Origin: Isoetes taiwanensis
Lineage: Eukaryota > Streptophyta > Lycopodiopsida > Isoetales > Isoetaceae
DNA length: 64,000 nt
Assembly: GCA_021234155.1 (NCBI GenBank)
Contig: JAJEKV010000061.1
Location: 4,719,153 to 4,783,152 of the forward strand
Reading direction: 5' to 3'
The translations under genes and the position numbers were made by a program. This document shows, piece by piece, positions 1-10,689 of this stretch (position 1 is its first letter; each line of letters begins with the position of its first letter). The notes below the pieces were generated by a model. The model was not told the origin of the DNA. It did no database searches and saw only the letters and a list, made by a program, of their open reading frames with translations.

Positions 1-233
1 TTTCATGTTTCGCGATAAAGTTTTCTCGATCAGGTGTGCTTTTTCTCAGAGATCCGTTTGTTGGAGTAACATGCAAGGCTATCCCGACCTTTCTTTCTTG
101 CTTTTGTGCTTTCTTTCAAGCCTATCCCGACCTTTCTTATTTGCTATGCAGATTAGTCTGTTCCGTGCAAAACTTTGTGCTTGTATCTTGAGCTTTTTGC
201 GTTATCCCTAATATTTCGCAACTAGATTGGTTT

Positions 234-2308
234 GTGATGGCTAAATACCTTGTTTTCATGGCCTTTTTATTTTTCTTTGTGAACATTATGGCTTATAAGA
301 TTCTGTTCTTTGTCTGGCCTGTAAAGATGGATGTTTCTGTAGATCAGCTAGGTGCCATAGATTATCAGACTGCCATAGATGATCAGATGGCTGCTGAGAC
401 GTGGCATTCGTTTGCCATTCTTTCTGGTGTTGATGAGGACGAAGTTTGTGAAGACGTTGATAAGTTTTTGGAAGCCTTTCCTTCTGATAAGATTGATGAG
501 TTTGCTGCTGAAATAAAGGACAGTGATTGGTATAATGTGGAGAACAAGGATAAGGATGAGTTTTTACCTTTGGATGAAGAACTCATGAAGGAATCAGAGT
601 CTGGTGGTCGGGATAGGTCTATTGGGGTGTCTATTTGGGCCAGAAAACGGTTTGATAATTGGAGGAAGGCATTTGGTCTTGATACTACTGTTCCTATCGA
701 AGAGATTCCATTGAAGGAGTTAAATGATATGCTAGTTAAGTTTATGCTTCAAGTGAAAAAGAAGAATGGAGATCTGTATCCCGCTGGCAGGTAATTTTTC
801 TATGCAAATTTTTTATTTGGTTTTATGCTGACTGTTTGTTTTTGCAGCCTTAGTGTTTTATACAGGGCTATTGGAAGAATGATCAGGAAGCATCAAGAGA
901 AAAGGATTTGAGAGACAGGCAAACAGGAAGTGAGGTTTAATATAATTACAAATGAGATCTTTACTAGAGCTACGTATGCTTTTGTGTTAGCTGCCAGGAG
1001 GTCTAGGGTGCAAGGTGTTGGGACTAAAACTGTTAGGGCACCTTCTATCAGTTTCAGTTTAGAAAGGGATCTGTTAGCAGATGTGGATCATCAGATGACA
1101 TTTAATCGTGTGTCGTCGAAGCGTCGTCGTTTTTTACCTTTGTTCAAGGTTTGGGATTAGGGCAGCGACAGAACTTTATAATTTGTTAGATACTGATCTT
1201 TCTCTTGGCAGTGATGACTGTGGTGAGTTTATAGAATACAGTGAGAGGGAGAGTAAAAATTATCAGGTAACTGCAACAAGATATGATAGCAGTCATTTTA
1301 GGGAGCCTGTTCGCACGCATGAGGCAGATTTCGTGATGACTTTTAAGCAATATATGAGGCATATGCCTGCCAAAGATACTGATGAACCTAGGAGTTTGTT
1401 TCTGACTTCTATCAACAGGCCTGCTGGAAATGTAAGTGCTTTGAATTTTTTTATGTTAGTTCTTTGTTTGAGATTCAAGTTTTATTACTAATTGTTGCTT
1501 ATCAGGTCTGGTATTCCACCAATAAAGTTGGACTGAAGATGATAAAATCTTGGCTTAAGACAATGGGGTCTTTAATTGATCATGGGGAGATTTCGAACAA
1601 ATCTGGACGCGTTGCAACTGTTACACGATTGGCGATGGCAGGTGTTCCTGCTGAGGTTGGCATGAGAATCACAGGGCATCGATCTCTTGAAGCGTATGAA
1701 AAGTAAGTTGACGATAATTTTTTACGTTTGTTTTACATTTTGTTTCTTAGGTATGATAGTAATTTTTGTTTGTTTCTTAGGTATGACAGGACCAAAGATA
1801 TTCAGATGCGTGCTGCTATGTCCATTATCTCTAATCCATTAGTGAAAATGGTGCTCCGAGGACTTATGAATCAGTTTTAGCTGCTGAAATTGAGAAGAAA
1901 CAAGTTAACGATTGTGCTGGTTCGTCTTCTGCTCCATCTCGTGTTTTTGTTCTTTGTTGATCCAAATGGCGTTCGCTTTCGAAGAAACCGTGGAAGGAGT
2001 CAAGTTCAGTTAAGGGGAAGGAAATTGCTATGCCAGGAATTTTTGTTTCTAAGGCTCCAGGTATTGGAAATGATAAAGAGAATGCTAGTTTCTATGAGGG
2101 TATTTCTGATGAAGCTCTATTGGATTTGAAAATCCCATCTTCAAAGACTCTTGTCACTGGTAATTCTCTGCAGCACGTTTCTGGATTTTCCTTCTTAGGA
2201 AGTGTGAGCAACTGTTTGTTCATTCAGTGCACTGATGCCAGTCAGATCAAAGACGCACTCCACAAATATCATGGGCAATCTGATAAATCTTGTAATCCTG
2301 ATATCTGA
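234..2308 (+). pseudogene. Crypton-type tyrosine recombinase pseudogene (DUF3504 / ZMYM-KCTD-like)
   Basis: Broken gene for a tyrosine recombinase of the Crypton class, which cuts and joins DNA through a tyrosine nucleophile. The likely start is the Met at 327. Exons can be followed at 327-790, 849-1431, 1506-1702 and from 1781, with GT-AG introns 791-848, 1432-1505 and 1703-1780. Exon 1 holds a core-binding-like segment (ARKRFDNWRKAF). Exon 2 has GIRAATELYNLL and the ESKNYQ segment, exon 3 VWYSTNKVGLK, SGRVATVTRL (catalytic Arg) and TGHRSLEAYEKYDRTK (catalytic His, then the Tyr). This order matches the C-terminal domain of ZMYM/QRICH/KCTD proteins, which derive from Cryptons. Damage: an in-frame TGA near 909, a frameshift near 1150, a further frame change near 1845 and a stop near 1960. 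The frame resumes at 2030-2308. The last acceptor is duplicated as a 30-bp tandem repeat (1741-1770, 1771-1800). The usual His of the NHS.R motif is replaced by Lys-Ser-Gly. Confidence 0.72.
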
Positions 2309-2435
2309 TAAAACTTGTTGAATGCCTTTATGGCAATTGAAACTTTGTTTTTTTTGAATGAAACTTGTAATCAATTGCAGCTTGCTTGAAGCACTGCAAA
2401 ATTTTGAATGGAAACTGGAATTTTGAATGTATTTG

Positions 2436-2570
2436 TGAATTGTAAAGAATTTGAATTTAATTGTTAAGAATTTAACTGAATTGTAAAGAATTTAACTGAT
2501 TGTGCTGGCAGCACTGCCAGATGGCACTAGCTAGGACAGCTGGCACTAGCCCTGCCAGCTGTCACAGGAA
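2436..2570. repeat. AT-rich degenerate repeats followed by two perfect hairpins
   Basis: Short repeats of the type TGTAAAGAATTTAACTGA run through 2436-2500. They are followed by two inverted repeats: CTGGCAG-CA-CTGCCAG (2505-2520) and GACAGCTGGC with a 9-nt loop to GCCAGCTGTC (2535-2563). They lie about 200 bp past the last readable frame of the recombinase pseudogene. They could be an element end, a folded 3' UTR or chance; nothing further shows which. Confidence 0.6.
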
Positions 2571-4771
2571 TGTCATAGGAAATTATAGGATTTAAAAGGC
2601 ACGATAATATCAAGAAATGTGGCCTACCCTAACATTTCGTATGCGAAAAGATATTGCTGATGTCACTAATTGGTTCCGTATACAGGAATGACCTCATGCT
2701 GCAGATTCTGGCCGCGAGTCGGCACTTCTTCAACCCTGGAATCTGCAGCAAGAGGTTCATTCTTGCAATGTGAAAGTCTGGTAAATGAAATTCTGGCGAG
2801 GTAAGATTCCATATAATGTAGGGTGAAACGGCGGAAAGCGAGGTAGAACAGCGAGATCGCCAGGTAAAAATCAAGAAGCGGCGAAAAACAACGGCAGAGT
2901 TCAATGAATTTTTTAGGTTCAAAATCATGAAAAGAAAACTTGCCATGTGGAAGCGCGTCGTTGGCTCCGTGGCCTGAATTTCATTTACCTAACTTTTACG
3001 TTATATGCATCTTCGAGTGGTTTTTGTTTGTGGTCGAATTTTCCTTGGCAGTGGAGAACTAGGCACGTGGAGATGATGGCACCGATGACAGAGAGATGGA
3101 TATGGCAGTGGAGTTCTTTTGCCTGCTTTCCATAAGTTCCAGATTAGTTTTCTGCTTTAATGTGAGTCTGTTTGTGTTGGAGCATAACAGACATATATTT
3201 GTTTTCCATCGACCTTGTTGCATCGTTCTTTGTTGAGGTAAGATGTTGCAAAAGACTGCTAGATCTAAGAAACAGAGGGTCCCTCCCGAGGCAAGCTTTG
3301 CCTACGTAGATGGCGTCTTTGTTGTGGGAATACCAAGGGCAAAAATAAGGGGTAGAGGAAATTGGATGAGGAGGATGAGGGAAACAAGATGTTAGTCTGA
3401 CACTAGGCTATGTTTGAATGGATGTCCCTTTGAAGATATTTGACACTTGCATTGAGTTTGTAAGCAAGTAGACCGTTGCAAGGGCTGTGGCTCCTGAGAG
3501 GAGATCTGAAATGGATCATTTACATTGGCAAGGGGTGTTGGGGACCTCTCTGACCCTTTCTAATGGAGGGTATAATAACCTTCAAAATCATGCCATAAGG
3601 GTTTTTTAGGTCTTGATTACTTCAAGTAATGTAGATGGCATTGTCTTGTTTATTCTTATGAAGCACATCTAGTATGAGACGTTCAAATGTGATTGGCTCT
3701 CTTCTTTGCTTAATTCTGGTGATTATACTGCAATTGTTTGCGTATATGAATGCAATATCTATTTGACTTTTAAATGTATGTGCCTTCGAGCCTCGGATCC
3801 ATCAGCAAAACAAAAAGAACGGTATCAACAAAGCTCATCCTTGAACGAGTAATTTTCAGCCATTCTAAATAAAGCCAGTAGCTCGTTTTTAGATTACTAG
3901 TATTCATAAAGATATGCGCTAGGTGTCGATGGAGATAGCTTCTACAGACCCGAGAAAAAATTGCAGGCAATGTACTAGCATTTTCGAATGCGATAAAAGG
4001 CAGTGCATTTTGGAGTAACATATGAGGCTCATCCTCCACTTGTGCCTCAAGGAAACATGAAAAAAGAAAGCCTCTCTCTTGCAATCCTTTTCTCTCACCT
4101 TCTTTCAATTTCCCAAAAATGACAATTTAGCATTAGTTAAACAACCAACTTACGTTTTTCTTGGCTAAGCTCCACCTCTAGAAAAGCACATTCTGATAAA
4201 CCACCATAGAATTGACTTCCTGCGTATTAAATTTTGCTTGACACCAAGGTCACCAATTTGACACAAACTTTTGTAGAGCTCGTTCATTCACAAAGCCGTG
4301 CAGCCCAAAATCTCCACGAGAAAGATCATCGAAATAAGCACCATTGAGAACCATTTATATTTGTCCTTGAAACAAGTAGTTCATCAAGATAAGCAACATT
4401 GAGAACCATTTGTATCCATCCTTGAAACAAGTAGTTGCATCATCATCATAAAGTAAGAACCTCAGAATATGCCTGCAAATATTTATTCCCACGTCTTCCT
4501 CATGCCTCAAGTCATTAATAGAGAGATCGAAGACAGAGGACAACCTAAGGTAAACGTCAGGTAATCCATGGTGGAGTGATATCTTCTAGAATGTATCCGG
4601 CCTAAAACATGGAAATGGGGTCGCCTTTTTTTTTTTGCTGAGAGTGAATATTATGCTGCCACCTGGCACATCCCTACAATCCGGAATGGAAAGGGGGAAG
4701 CAATTCCGTGCAGAGGAAAAGTTAATGGCTACAACTGGTTGACACATCCAGCACTACTATGGGATTTTAAC
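2571..4771. other. No recognisable gene; one 55-bp tandem duplication
   Basis: About 2.2 kb without a coding signal I can support. A frame at 3770-4108 (-) is open for 112 codons but shows no family resemblance. A diverged 55-bp tandem duplication lies at 4334-4388 and 4389-4443. The stretch may be old intergenic or transposon-derived DNA. Confidence 0.5.
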
Positions 4772-4929
4772 TGTAACATTCCTAACCGACATGCCCTTAA
4801 CCAACTGGGCAAAACCGTCTAGACGTTTATGAGTAGTCGCTTCTACCCATTTATACCGGTGTCTCTGGAACGCCCCACAGGCACATTCAAGGTTCGAATA
4901 CTCAAGCGGTCTACCATGAGCCCGTTACA
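4772..4929 (-). repeat. 3' LTR of the non-autonomous element
   Basis: 158 bp with TG...CA ends and a 6-bp terminal inverted repeat TGTAAC/GTTACA. The polypurine tract lies immediately to its right on the minus strand. Confidence 0.9.
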
Positions 4930-5039
4930 GTCTCCCCCACTAGAACTATGCTCGTCCTCGAGCATCCAAGGCTATACCATGTCTATGTCATACCATGTCA
5001 CAATGATTACCAAGTCTTTGCAAATTACCCATGCATATA

Positions 5040-5095
5040 GGCACCCATGGAGACTCGAACTCGAGACCTGCTCTGACCCATACAAGACAAAAGCA
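5040..5095 (-). repeat. tRNA-like (possible SINE) fragment
   Basis: On the minus strand the sequence CGAGTTCGAGTCTCC resembles a tRNA T-arm/pol III B box, preceded by GGTCAGAGCAGG. No complete cloverleaf or A box at the right spacing could be drawn, so a decayed SINE is only a possibility. Confidence 0.25.
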
Positions 5096-5313
5096 TGCAC
5101 CAATTAACAGCTTATGCAATCACAGATAAATCCACAGCAAAACCCCACCTGAAAGAAAATGATGATTTGATGCAGTCCATGACGTGCGCTCCAAGGTTTT
5201 GCCTCCTCGGTGTCTCCTCTGCTTTCTTGCTTTGCAAATTCTCGCAAAAACCTTCACATCTCCATTCTCCACTAAGCTCTTCAAGAAACTCTTGCTTATA
5301 TGCTCTCCATGCT

Positions 5314-5378
5314 GCATGCATGTTCTATCTTGCATGCATGTTCCATCTTGCATGCATGTTCTGTCTTGCATGCATGTC
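5314..5378. repeat. 18-bp minisatellite with GCATGCATG cores
   Basis: Three full units and part of a fourth of an 18-bp repeat beginning GCATGCATGTT (unit starts 5314, 5332, 5350, 5368). Units differ at two positions. It lies inside the non-autonomous LTR element. GCATGC is a perfect palindrome in each unit. Confidence 0.85.
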
Positions 5379-5580
5379 AAGCATGCATATACACACATGA
5401 GTACGTATACTGGCCCATCAAGTGGCCAGGATCGTTACAATCTCTCCTTCTAAAATTTAGCCCATGTCCTCATGGGTCGTTATGGATTTTCTGAAGTATT
5501 CTATGATTCAAATGTCAAATCTAGCACAACTTTACGGTGCTTCGATCGGCTCCCGGAACTAACTTGAGGCGCCAACCGGG

Positions 5581-5818
5581 TTCGCCCAGGCGAACCCCAA
5601 AAATTCGCCCAGGCGAACCCGTCGGATTCGCCTAGGCGAACCCGCAAATGACGTGGCAGGGGGCGTCGCGGGGGCTGAATGCCTGCGTGGTGTTGCTACT
5701 GGGTTCGCCCAAGCGAACCCCAAACCGGGGTTAGTGACAGATGGCAGAGACGGCAGAGCGGCAGACTGCAGAGACGGCAGAGCATTGATTGCTGCCCTGC
5801 CGGGTTCGCCCAGGCGAA
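5581..5818. repeat. Palindrome cluster 1 (TTCGCCYRGGCGAA)
   Basis: Five copies of a 14-bp near-perfect palindrome at 5581-5594, 5604-5617, 5627-5640, 5704-5717 and 5805-5818. The one at 5627 (TTCGCCTAGGCGAA) is perfectly symmetrical. Most extend to GGGTTCGCCCAGGCGAACCC, a 9-bp stem with a CA centre. The cluster is GC- and CpG-rich compared with its surroundings. Confidence 0.9.
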
Positions 5819-6542
5819 CCCACCGGTTCTGCTTGCAACACAAAGGCCACCGCCCAGAGAAAACCGTCGAGGAATGAGAATCAAACAACTTCTGTGCTGG
5901 GCTTCTGTGTAAGAAACGCCTTCACCTCCACCAAATATCAGACCGAGATACCGGGCCTCCTAAGTAAAAAATTCCTCCACTGCCACAAAAAATCCAGGCT
6001 GACAGCAAAAGGCCTCCCTGTGTATTGCTTCCCAGCCATGTGAGCAACAACAGAGTTGGAGAGGAAATACCAAATAAGTAGAGCTGGAAGAGATTTGCAA
6101 AAGATACTCCTGTTGCATCAACGCCTCAAGCAGCAGAGAGCAAGTAAGGGAAAAAAAAATGGAAACGCATGCAACGGGGGCTGGATTGCACTGGATTTGC
6201 ACTGATCTGAGCCGGATGATTGCTAACGGAGCAAGGGAAATCAGCAAAATGAAAAGTTTGTGCAGATTTGAGCAGGATGAATGGTTGCCAACAGAACCAG
6301 CAAACCAGCAAAGCAAAACTTGCAAAGCAAAGCAAAAACTTGTACTGCTCTGCAAGGCTTGCAATGCTCTGATCTGGAAGGTCGCCAATGCAGAAAACCC
6401 CAAATCCTACCATTTTCAAATTCGGAGAAGCTCAATAGCCCATCAGAGGGCTCAGTTTGTTTGGTGGGCTGCAGAAACGGCCGCCGTACTCCAAGCCCCC
6501 GTCCGCACCTACCAAGCCTGCAACTAACCCCCCGGGTTCGGG

Positions 6543-6683
6543 TTCGCCCAGGCGAACCCGGTAGGAAGGCCACGCCGACCCCCGCGCCCGCGAGGCTCCC
6601 GCCAGGTCGGCCCAGGCGAACCAAGTGGGTTCGCCCAAGCGAATTTTTCGGGTTCGCCTGGGCGAACCCACTTGGTTCGCGAA
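6543..6683. repeat. Palindrome cluster 2 (TTCGCCYRGGCGAA)
   Basis: Further copies at 6543-6556, 6607-6620 (one arm changed), 6630-6643 and 6653-6666, and a half-size TTCGCGAA at 6676-6683. This cluster lies toward the 5' LTR of the minus-strand element, about 730 bp from cluster 1. Confidence 0.88.
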
Positions 6684-6893
6684 CTTGGTTTCGGGAGCCA
6701 ATAAAGTGGGCGTCAACTTTAGCTCAAATCAAAACTTCACCTTAGAAGTATAACTGCTATCCATCTTACTGAACATACCACGAGAAGTACCCTTACCTCA
6801 ACTTGATCTATGATCCACCATCTCAGTAGCTAAGGATCCAACCTTAATCTATAAATCAATGTCAACACCCAAAGATCGAGCTCTGATACCAAC

Positions 6894-7051
6894 TGTAACG
6901 TTCCTAACCGACATGCCCTTAACCAACTGGGCAAAATCGTCTAGACGTTTATGAGTAGTCGCTTCTACCCATTTATGCCGGTGTCTTGGGAACGCCCCAC
7001 AGGCACATTCAAGGTTCGAATACTCAAGTGGTCTACCATGGGCCTGTTACA
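6894..7051 (-). repeat. 5' LTR of the non-autonomous element
   Basis: 158 bp, near-identical to 4772-4929. The primer binding site at 6880-6891 adjoins it. It contains GGTTCGAATAC, which resembles a pol III B box, but no matching A box was seen. Confidence 0.9.
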
Positions 7052-7056
7052 TTAAC

Positions 7057-10009
7057 CCACAAATCCAGAAGAAGTATCACGCCAAAAATCTGCTCAATTG
7101 CATCAGAACGAAGCTCCTCAGTTGCATCAGTTAAAAATGACAGAACAGAGGTTAAAGACACCGAATCTTCCAGAAAATGCATGATTTGGGACCTAGAAAG
7201 AGCACATTTGAGTAAACTTAGAAACAAAAGCCGAAAACTAAAGAAAAATTTAGAAGCAGAGCCGATAACAGAAAGAGAGTTCGTTTGGATGTAAGGAGGG
7301 AGGAAAATATAGGCATGATGGACAGGTGCAAATCAGTGCCCAGTGGCACTACTTGGAGCAGCAGTAGCATGGCCATGGGCTAATCTTGGGGGAGGAATTT
7401 AAACGCCCTCGCCAGAACTCTAGATATTTTCGTCAAAAGCGTTGTCGGCAACAACGTGTTGATCCGAAGCCTCGAAGAATGCAAGAATATCTAGCCTCCT
7501 CTACATCCTTCCACAACCTTCTACAATTTTCTCCCCCTCCTCTTACCAATCCGCCAAAAATATCAGAAGGATCAAATTCTGGAGCGATCCTCTGGCCATA
7601 AATCAAGGCTTAGATTCCAGTCTGGACTTTGATTCGGAAGCGAAGAAGGTGGAGTCGGCTATGGCTTATACATTTTCGGCAGCGACCACATCTTTGCCCC
7701 ATTTTCTGAAAATCGACAAGAAATGGTTAGCGGCAAACCTAAGGAGCCAGCTATGGCTTATACATTTTCGGCAGTGATCACATCTTTGCCCTGTTTTCTG
7801 AAAATCGACAAGAAATGGTTAGCGGCAAAAACTGAAAAAACACTAGAAACAAAGAAAAAGCTAAGGAATAAGGCGACTGCCATAGCCACCGTGCGCCAGG
7901 GGTTGCAAAGCTCCATCGTCGCGAGTGCCAGGGGCTGCCAAGCACCATAGCTGTTGGGCGCCATCGCCAGACCTTCGCAAGAAGAACAAAAAGGCGCAGA
8001 AAAAAGAAAAAGCTCCCCATTTCCATGTTGTGGGGGGATGCCCACCGAAAGCACATTCCGGTGTGGAGCAGTGGGGCCCCGCGACCGGCGGAGCCGGGAG
8101 GGGATCACAGGCCACACCGGAATGTGCGGCCATACAACTCGAGCCCCAGGTATGTCAGCCCAACGCGAACCCTCTTTTCTATTCTATTCCATTCTATTCT
8201 ATCCTAGTATAGTATAGCTACAAAAACTTAGTCATCGCACTACTAATTATAGTTATGTAGTAATTACAAACCCCCGATTATCCAGATTCCAGTATAGCCA
8301 CAATCCTAGAAGTACCATTAACCACTTCTAAGAGCCAACTTTGCTCGGTTCTTTTGGTATACAGGGTATCCCCTTTCCTTTTAAACAATTTAATGGATAG
8401 GCTGGCTTTCCCATTAGCCACATTTCGCAATGAAGACTTCACATCCTCAACATCAAAGATGTCTAGTATGCCCCTGAAACTAGCTCTGTAAACACTGCCT
8501 CCAGCATTGTATATAGTATATGAGCATAATCTGACAATCCATACCTGCTAAAATTGTCCATGAAAATTATTAGAGTTTTTCTAACCCAAAACTTGTCAGA
8601 ATAATGGACAACCTCTCTTGCCATTGCTTTTCCAAGTTTTTAAATCAGTTTCTGAATTGTATTTTAATCTCCAGATCTACAAGAATGATAAAAGCCACAT
8701 CTAGCATGTGAGCATCTCTCATTCCAACAAGATTGATGCTTTCAAACGTGCTTGCCATCTTTAGTGCTCCTAATATATACTTTTAGCTGACACATCCCCT
8801 GATCAACCACAAGGCACAAATTAATTAATTGGAGGAATTTGGTTTTCTCAATGGAGCATGAAGTATGTTATCCCATGTGGATATAATAGGAAACTTTGTA
8901 GTGAAAGTTGTTTATTCCCTGTCGCTACAAGAGATTTCTTCTTGTTTTTTTTTTCTTGGTATTGCTAATTTTTCCTCCGACGACCGATGACGCATAAATC
9001 TTAAGAATATGAAACGAATCTTGCCTATAGCGACTACATATGTCAGACAAGAAATTTATCGCATTTTTCTCTTTTCTACCTTCTTTGTCAAGGGGAATTT
9101 AGTTGCAGGGCCGCAGTGCACAAAAGGTTACGTGTCTAGTGTGATTGCATTTGGGAATATGTGGAAATTGAATCCGTGCTTTGGCCTTGTGTTCTCGTGC
9201 CCATCGCTATATAGTTCCTCTACACGATGTACCTATAGATATGGGGCATGTCTAGAGGTAGAGAAGCATATAAAGGAATATGCTAGAGGTAGAGAAGCAT
9301 GAGCAAGAGCTAGTGCAAGTAAAATATCTGTACGTAGATTGTGAAAACTAAAAAAGGGAACACTACAAAAGATAAATTTAACAAGAAAAATAAGTTGCTA
9401 ACATAACAAAGGATTACCCTCTATACCAGAATAAAACCAATCTCTGCAAGAAACATAAAAATAAAACATAAGTCTAACTGCCTATTTATTTTGCCATATG
9501 AGTTGAAATTTTTCCAAAACCCTTCTAGGTTTGTCAAAGCAAAACCAAGGCCCTTGAAAAATGCTTTAACTCGAGGAAACATACCACATCCTTTATTATG
9601 GCATTCCATGTGGTATCATGAGGCTCATGAAGAGGTGAAAGATCCCTTAAAGAGCTCAAATATTGCTAAATTGAAGGAGGAATCCAGGGCCATGAATGCG
9701 GCTTTGAAACCTGATCTTCTGGGCTCGCAAAACTCCGATTAAAGAACAGAAGAAGAAATAGCAACGACATGAATGGGAAAACAAATAGAAGACAAAATAA
9801 AATGGAAACAAAAATAAAGGAATAGGGCACATTGGGGAGTCTGATTTTTGCATGCATGCATCCATGCGAACTGCCTGTCTTTACTAGCTTTAGAGGGTTT
9901 ACAATAGGATGTCCTCCCATATTCAATCTGAGCCATCATTTAAGCGTCCTTTTTAGATCTCTACCTTTTATCTGGTATATAACCAATATATTCTATTATC
10001 ACCCCCTCC
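7057..10009. other. No gene; local duplication, inverted repeat and TTCTA tract
   Basis: No coding region could be supported. A 92-bp tandem duplication lies at 7651-7742 and 7743-7834. A perfect 16-bp inverted repeat (GCACATTCCGGTGTGG) pairs 8051-8066 with 8112-8127 across a 45-bp GC-rich spacer. A short ATTCT-type tract lies near 8178-8205. From 8220 to 10009 the DNA is AT-rich and featureless to me. Confidence 0.5.
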
Positions 10010-10099
10010 AGCCCTAGGATTTGCCCTTCGAGCAATCCAAATAGAGAAAGGCCTCTTAGAGGTAAAAGACTACATAAACTCTAATGAAAACCCTAAAAA

Positions 10100-10680
10100 A
10101 AATTTTTTTTATGATTTTAGCTATAATTATATCTTCCATAATAATTTAAGGCTTTTATCTATGGCATGATAAAAGGTAGCTAAAACTGAATGCTTCAGTC
10201 ACTGCATAGATTAAGGCGTGACTGGTTCCCTATTCTCCAATACTCCCCCTAAAGAGTTAGTCATTTTTCTTTTATCATCCCAAGCTCTTTGACACATTTA
10301 TAAACCTTCTTCTTGGAAGTGATTTTGTGAATATATCTGTTGTCATCACATGAGTGCTGATGTGTTTGATTTTGACTCATCTTTCTTCTGCTTTCTCATG
10401 AGTGAAATGAAATTGCACATCTATATGCTTTTCTAATGAGAAGATTGTAGGATTCTTGACCAATCCCACAATTCACTACAAAGTTGTCGCTTGCAGACTG
10501 CGTCACTGTGGCCAAGTCCATGCTTAGTAGTGCACCTAAATATATGGCATCTTGCTTGCTACCTCCAAGAAAAAGATGCAAGAGCGCATAACCATCATTA
10601 GAAACTTCCTCTGGAGGGGGTACAAAAGTGGGTGTAGTGGTCAAAATATCCTGGTCCAAGTGTGTCCTTCCCACATGGGC
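10100..10680 (-). pseudogene. Copia RNase H C-terminus with adjoining LTR piece
   Basis: On the minus strand 10265-10465 encodes KNPTIFSLEKHIDVQFHF, then after one stop KIKHISTHVMTTDIFTKSLP. This is the well-known C-terminal RNase H segment of plant Copia polyproteins. Below it, 10142-10190 is an inverted copy of sequence at 13630-13680 (TTTTATCATGCCATAGATAA core), so it is probably LTR of the same family as the plus-strand Copia at 13.6 kb. The part above 10470 is too decayed to read. Confidence 0.65.
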
Positions 10681-10689
10681 AGGTGGTCT

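Larger units (their letters stand above)
4772..7051 (-). mobile_element. Complete non-autonomous LTR retrotransposon (TRIM/LARD-like)
   Basis: Two 158-bp direct repeats (4772-4929 and 6894-7051) start TGTAAC and end GTTACA. They are flanked by a perfect 5-bp target duplication TTAAC (4767-4771 and 7052-7056). Next to the right repeat, reading the minus strand, is TGGTATCAGAGC (6880-6891), the usual primer binding site for initiator tRNA-Met, two bases from the LTR. Next to the left repeat is a purine tract (GTGGGGGAGA, minus strand) serving as PPT. The element is therefore 2280 bp, minus orientation, with every cis-signal present. The roughly 1.95-kb interior shows no gag, protease, RT or integrase, so it must have moved with enzymes from another element. 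The LTRs differ by few bases, which points to a fairly recent insertion. The interior instead carries a GCATGC minisatellite and two clusters of a 14-bp palindrome. Confidence 0.9.

Noticed and set aside
3770-4108. 112-codon minus-strand frame as a host gene
   Set aside because: No domain, no neighbouring exon and no codon signal that separates it from chance.
4889-4910. tRNA gene inside the 158-bp LTR
   Set aside because: Only a B-box-like word is present; no acceptor stem or A box.
5559-5888. Minus-strand 109-codon frame with repeated RLGEP and FAWANP peptides
   Set aside because: The peptide repeats come from the DNA palindrome TTCGCC..GGCGAA read in different frames; similar open frames appear on both strands, so no protein is implied.
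5300-6700. CRISPR-like array from the repeated palindromes
   Set aside because: Spacing is irregular, units are palindromic and the context is a plant retroelement with no cas genes.
9491-9742. 83-codon plus-strand frame near 9.5 kb as a gene
   Set aside because: No recognisable motif and an equally long frame overlaps on the other strand.
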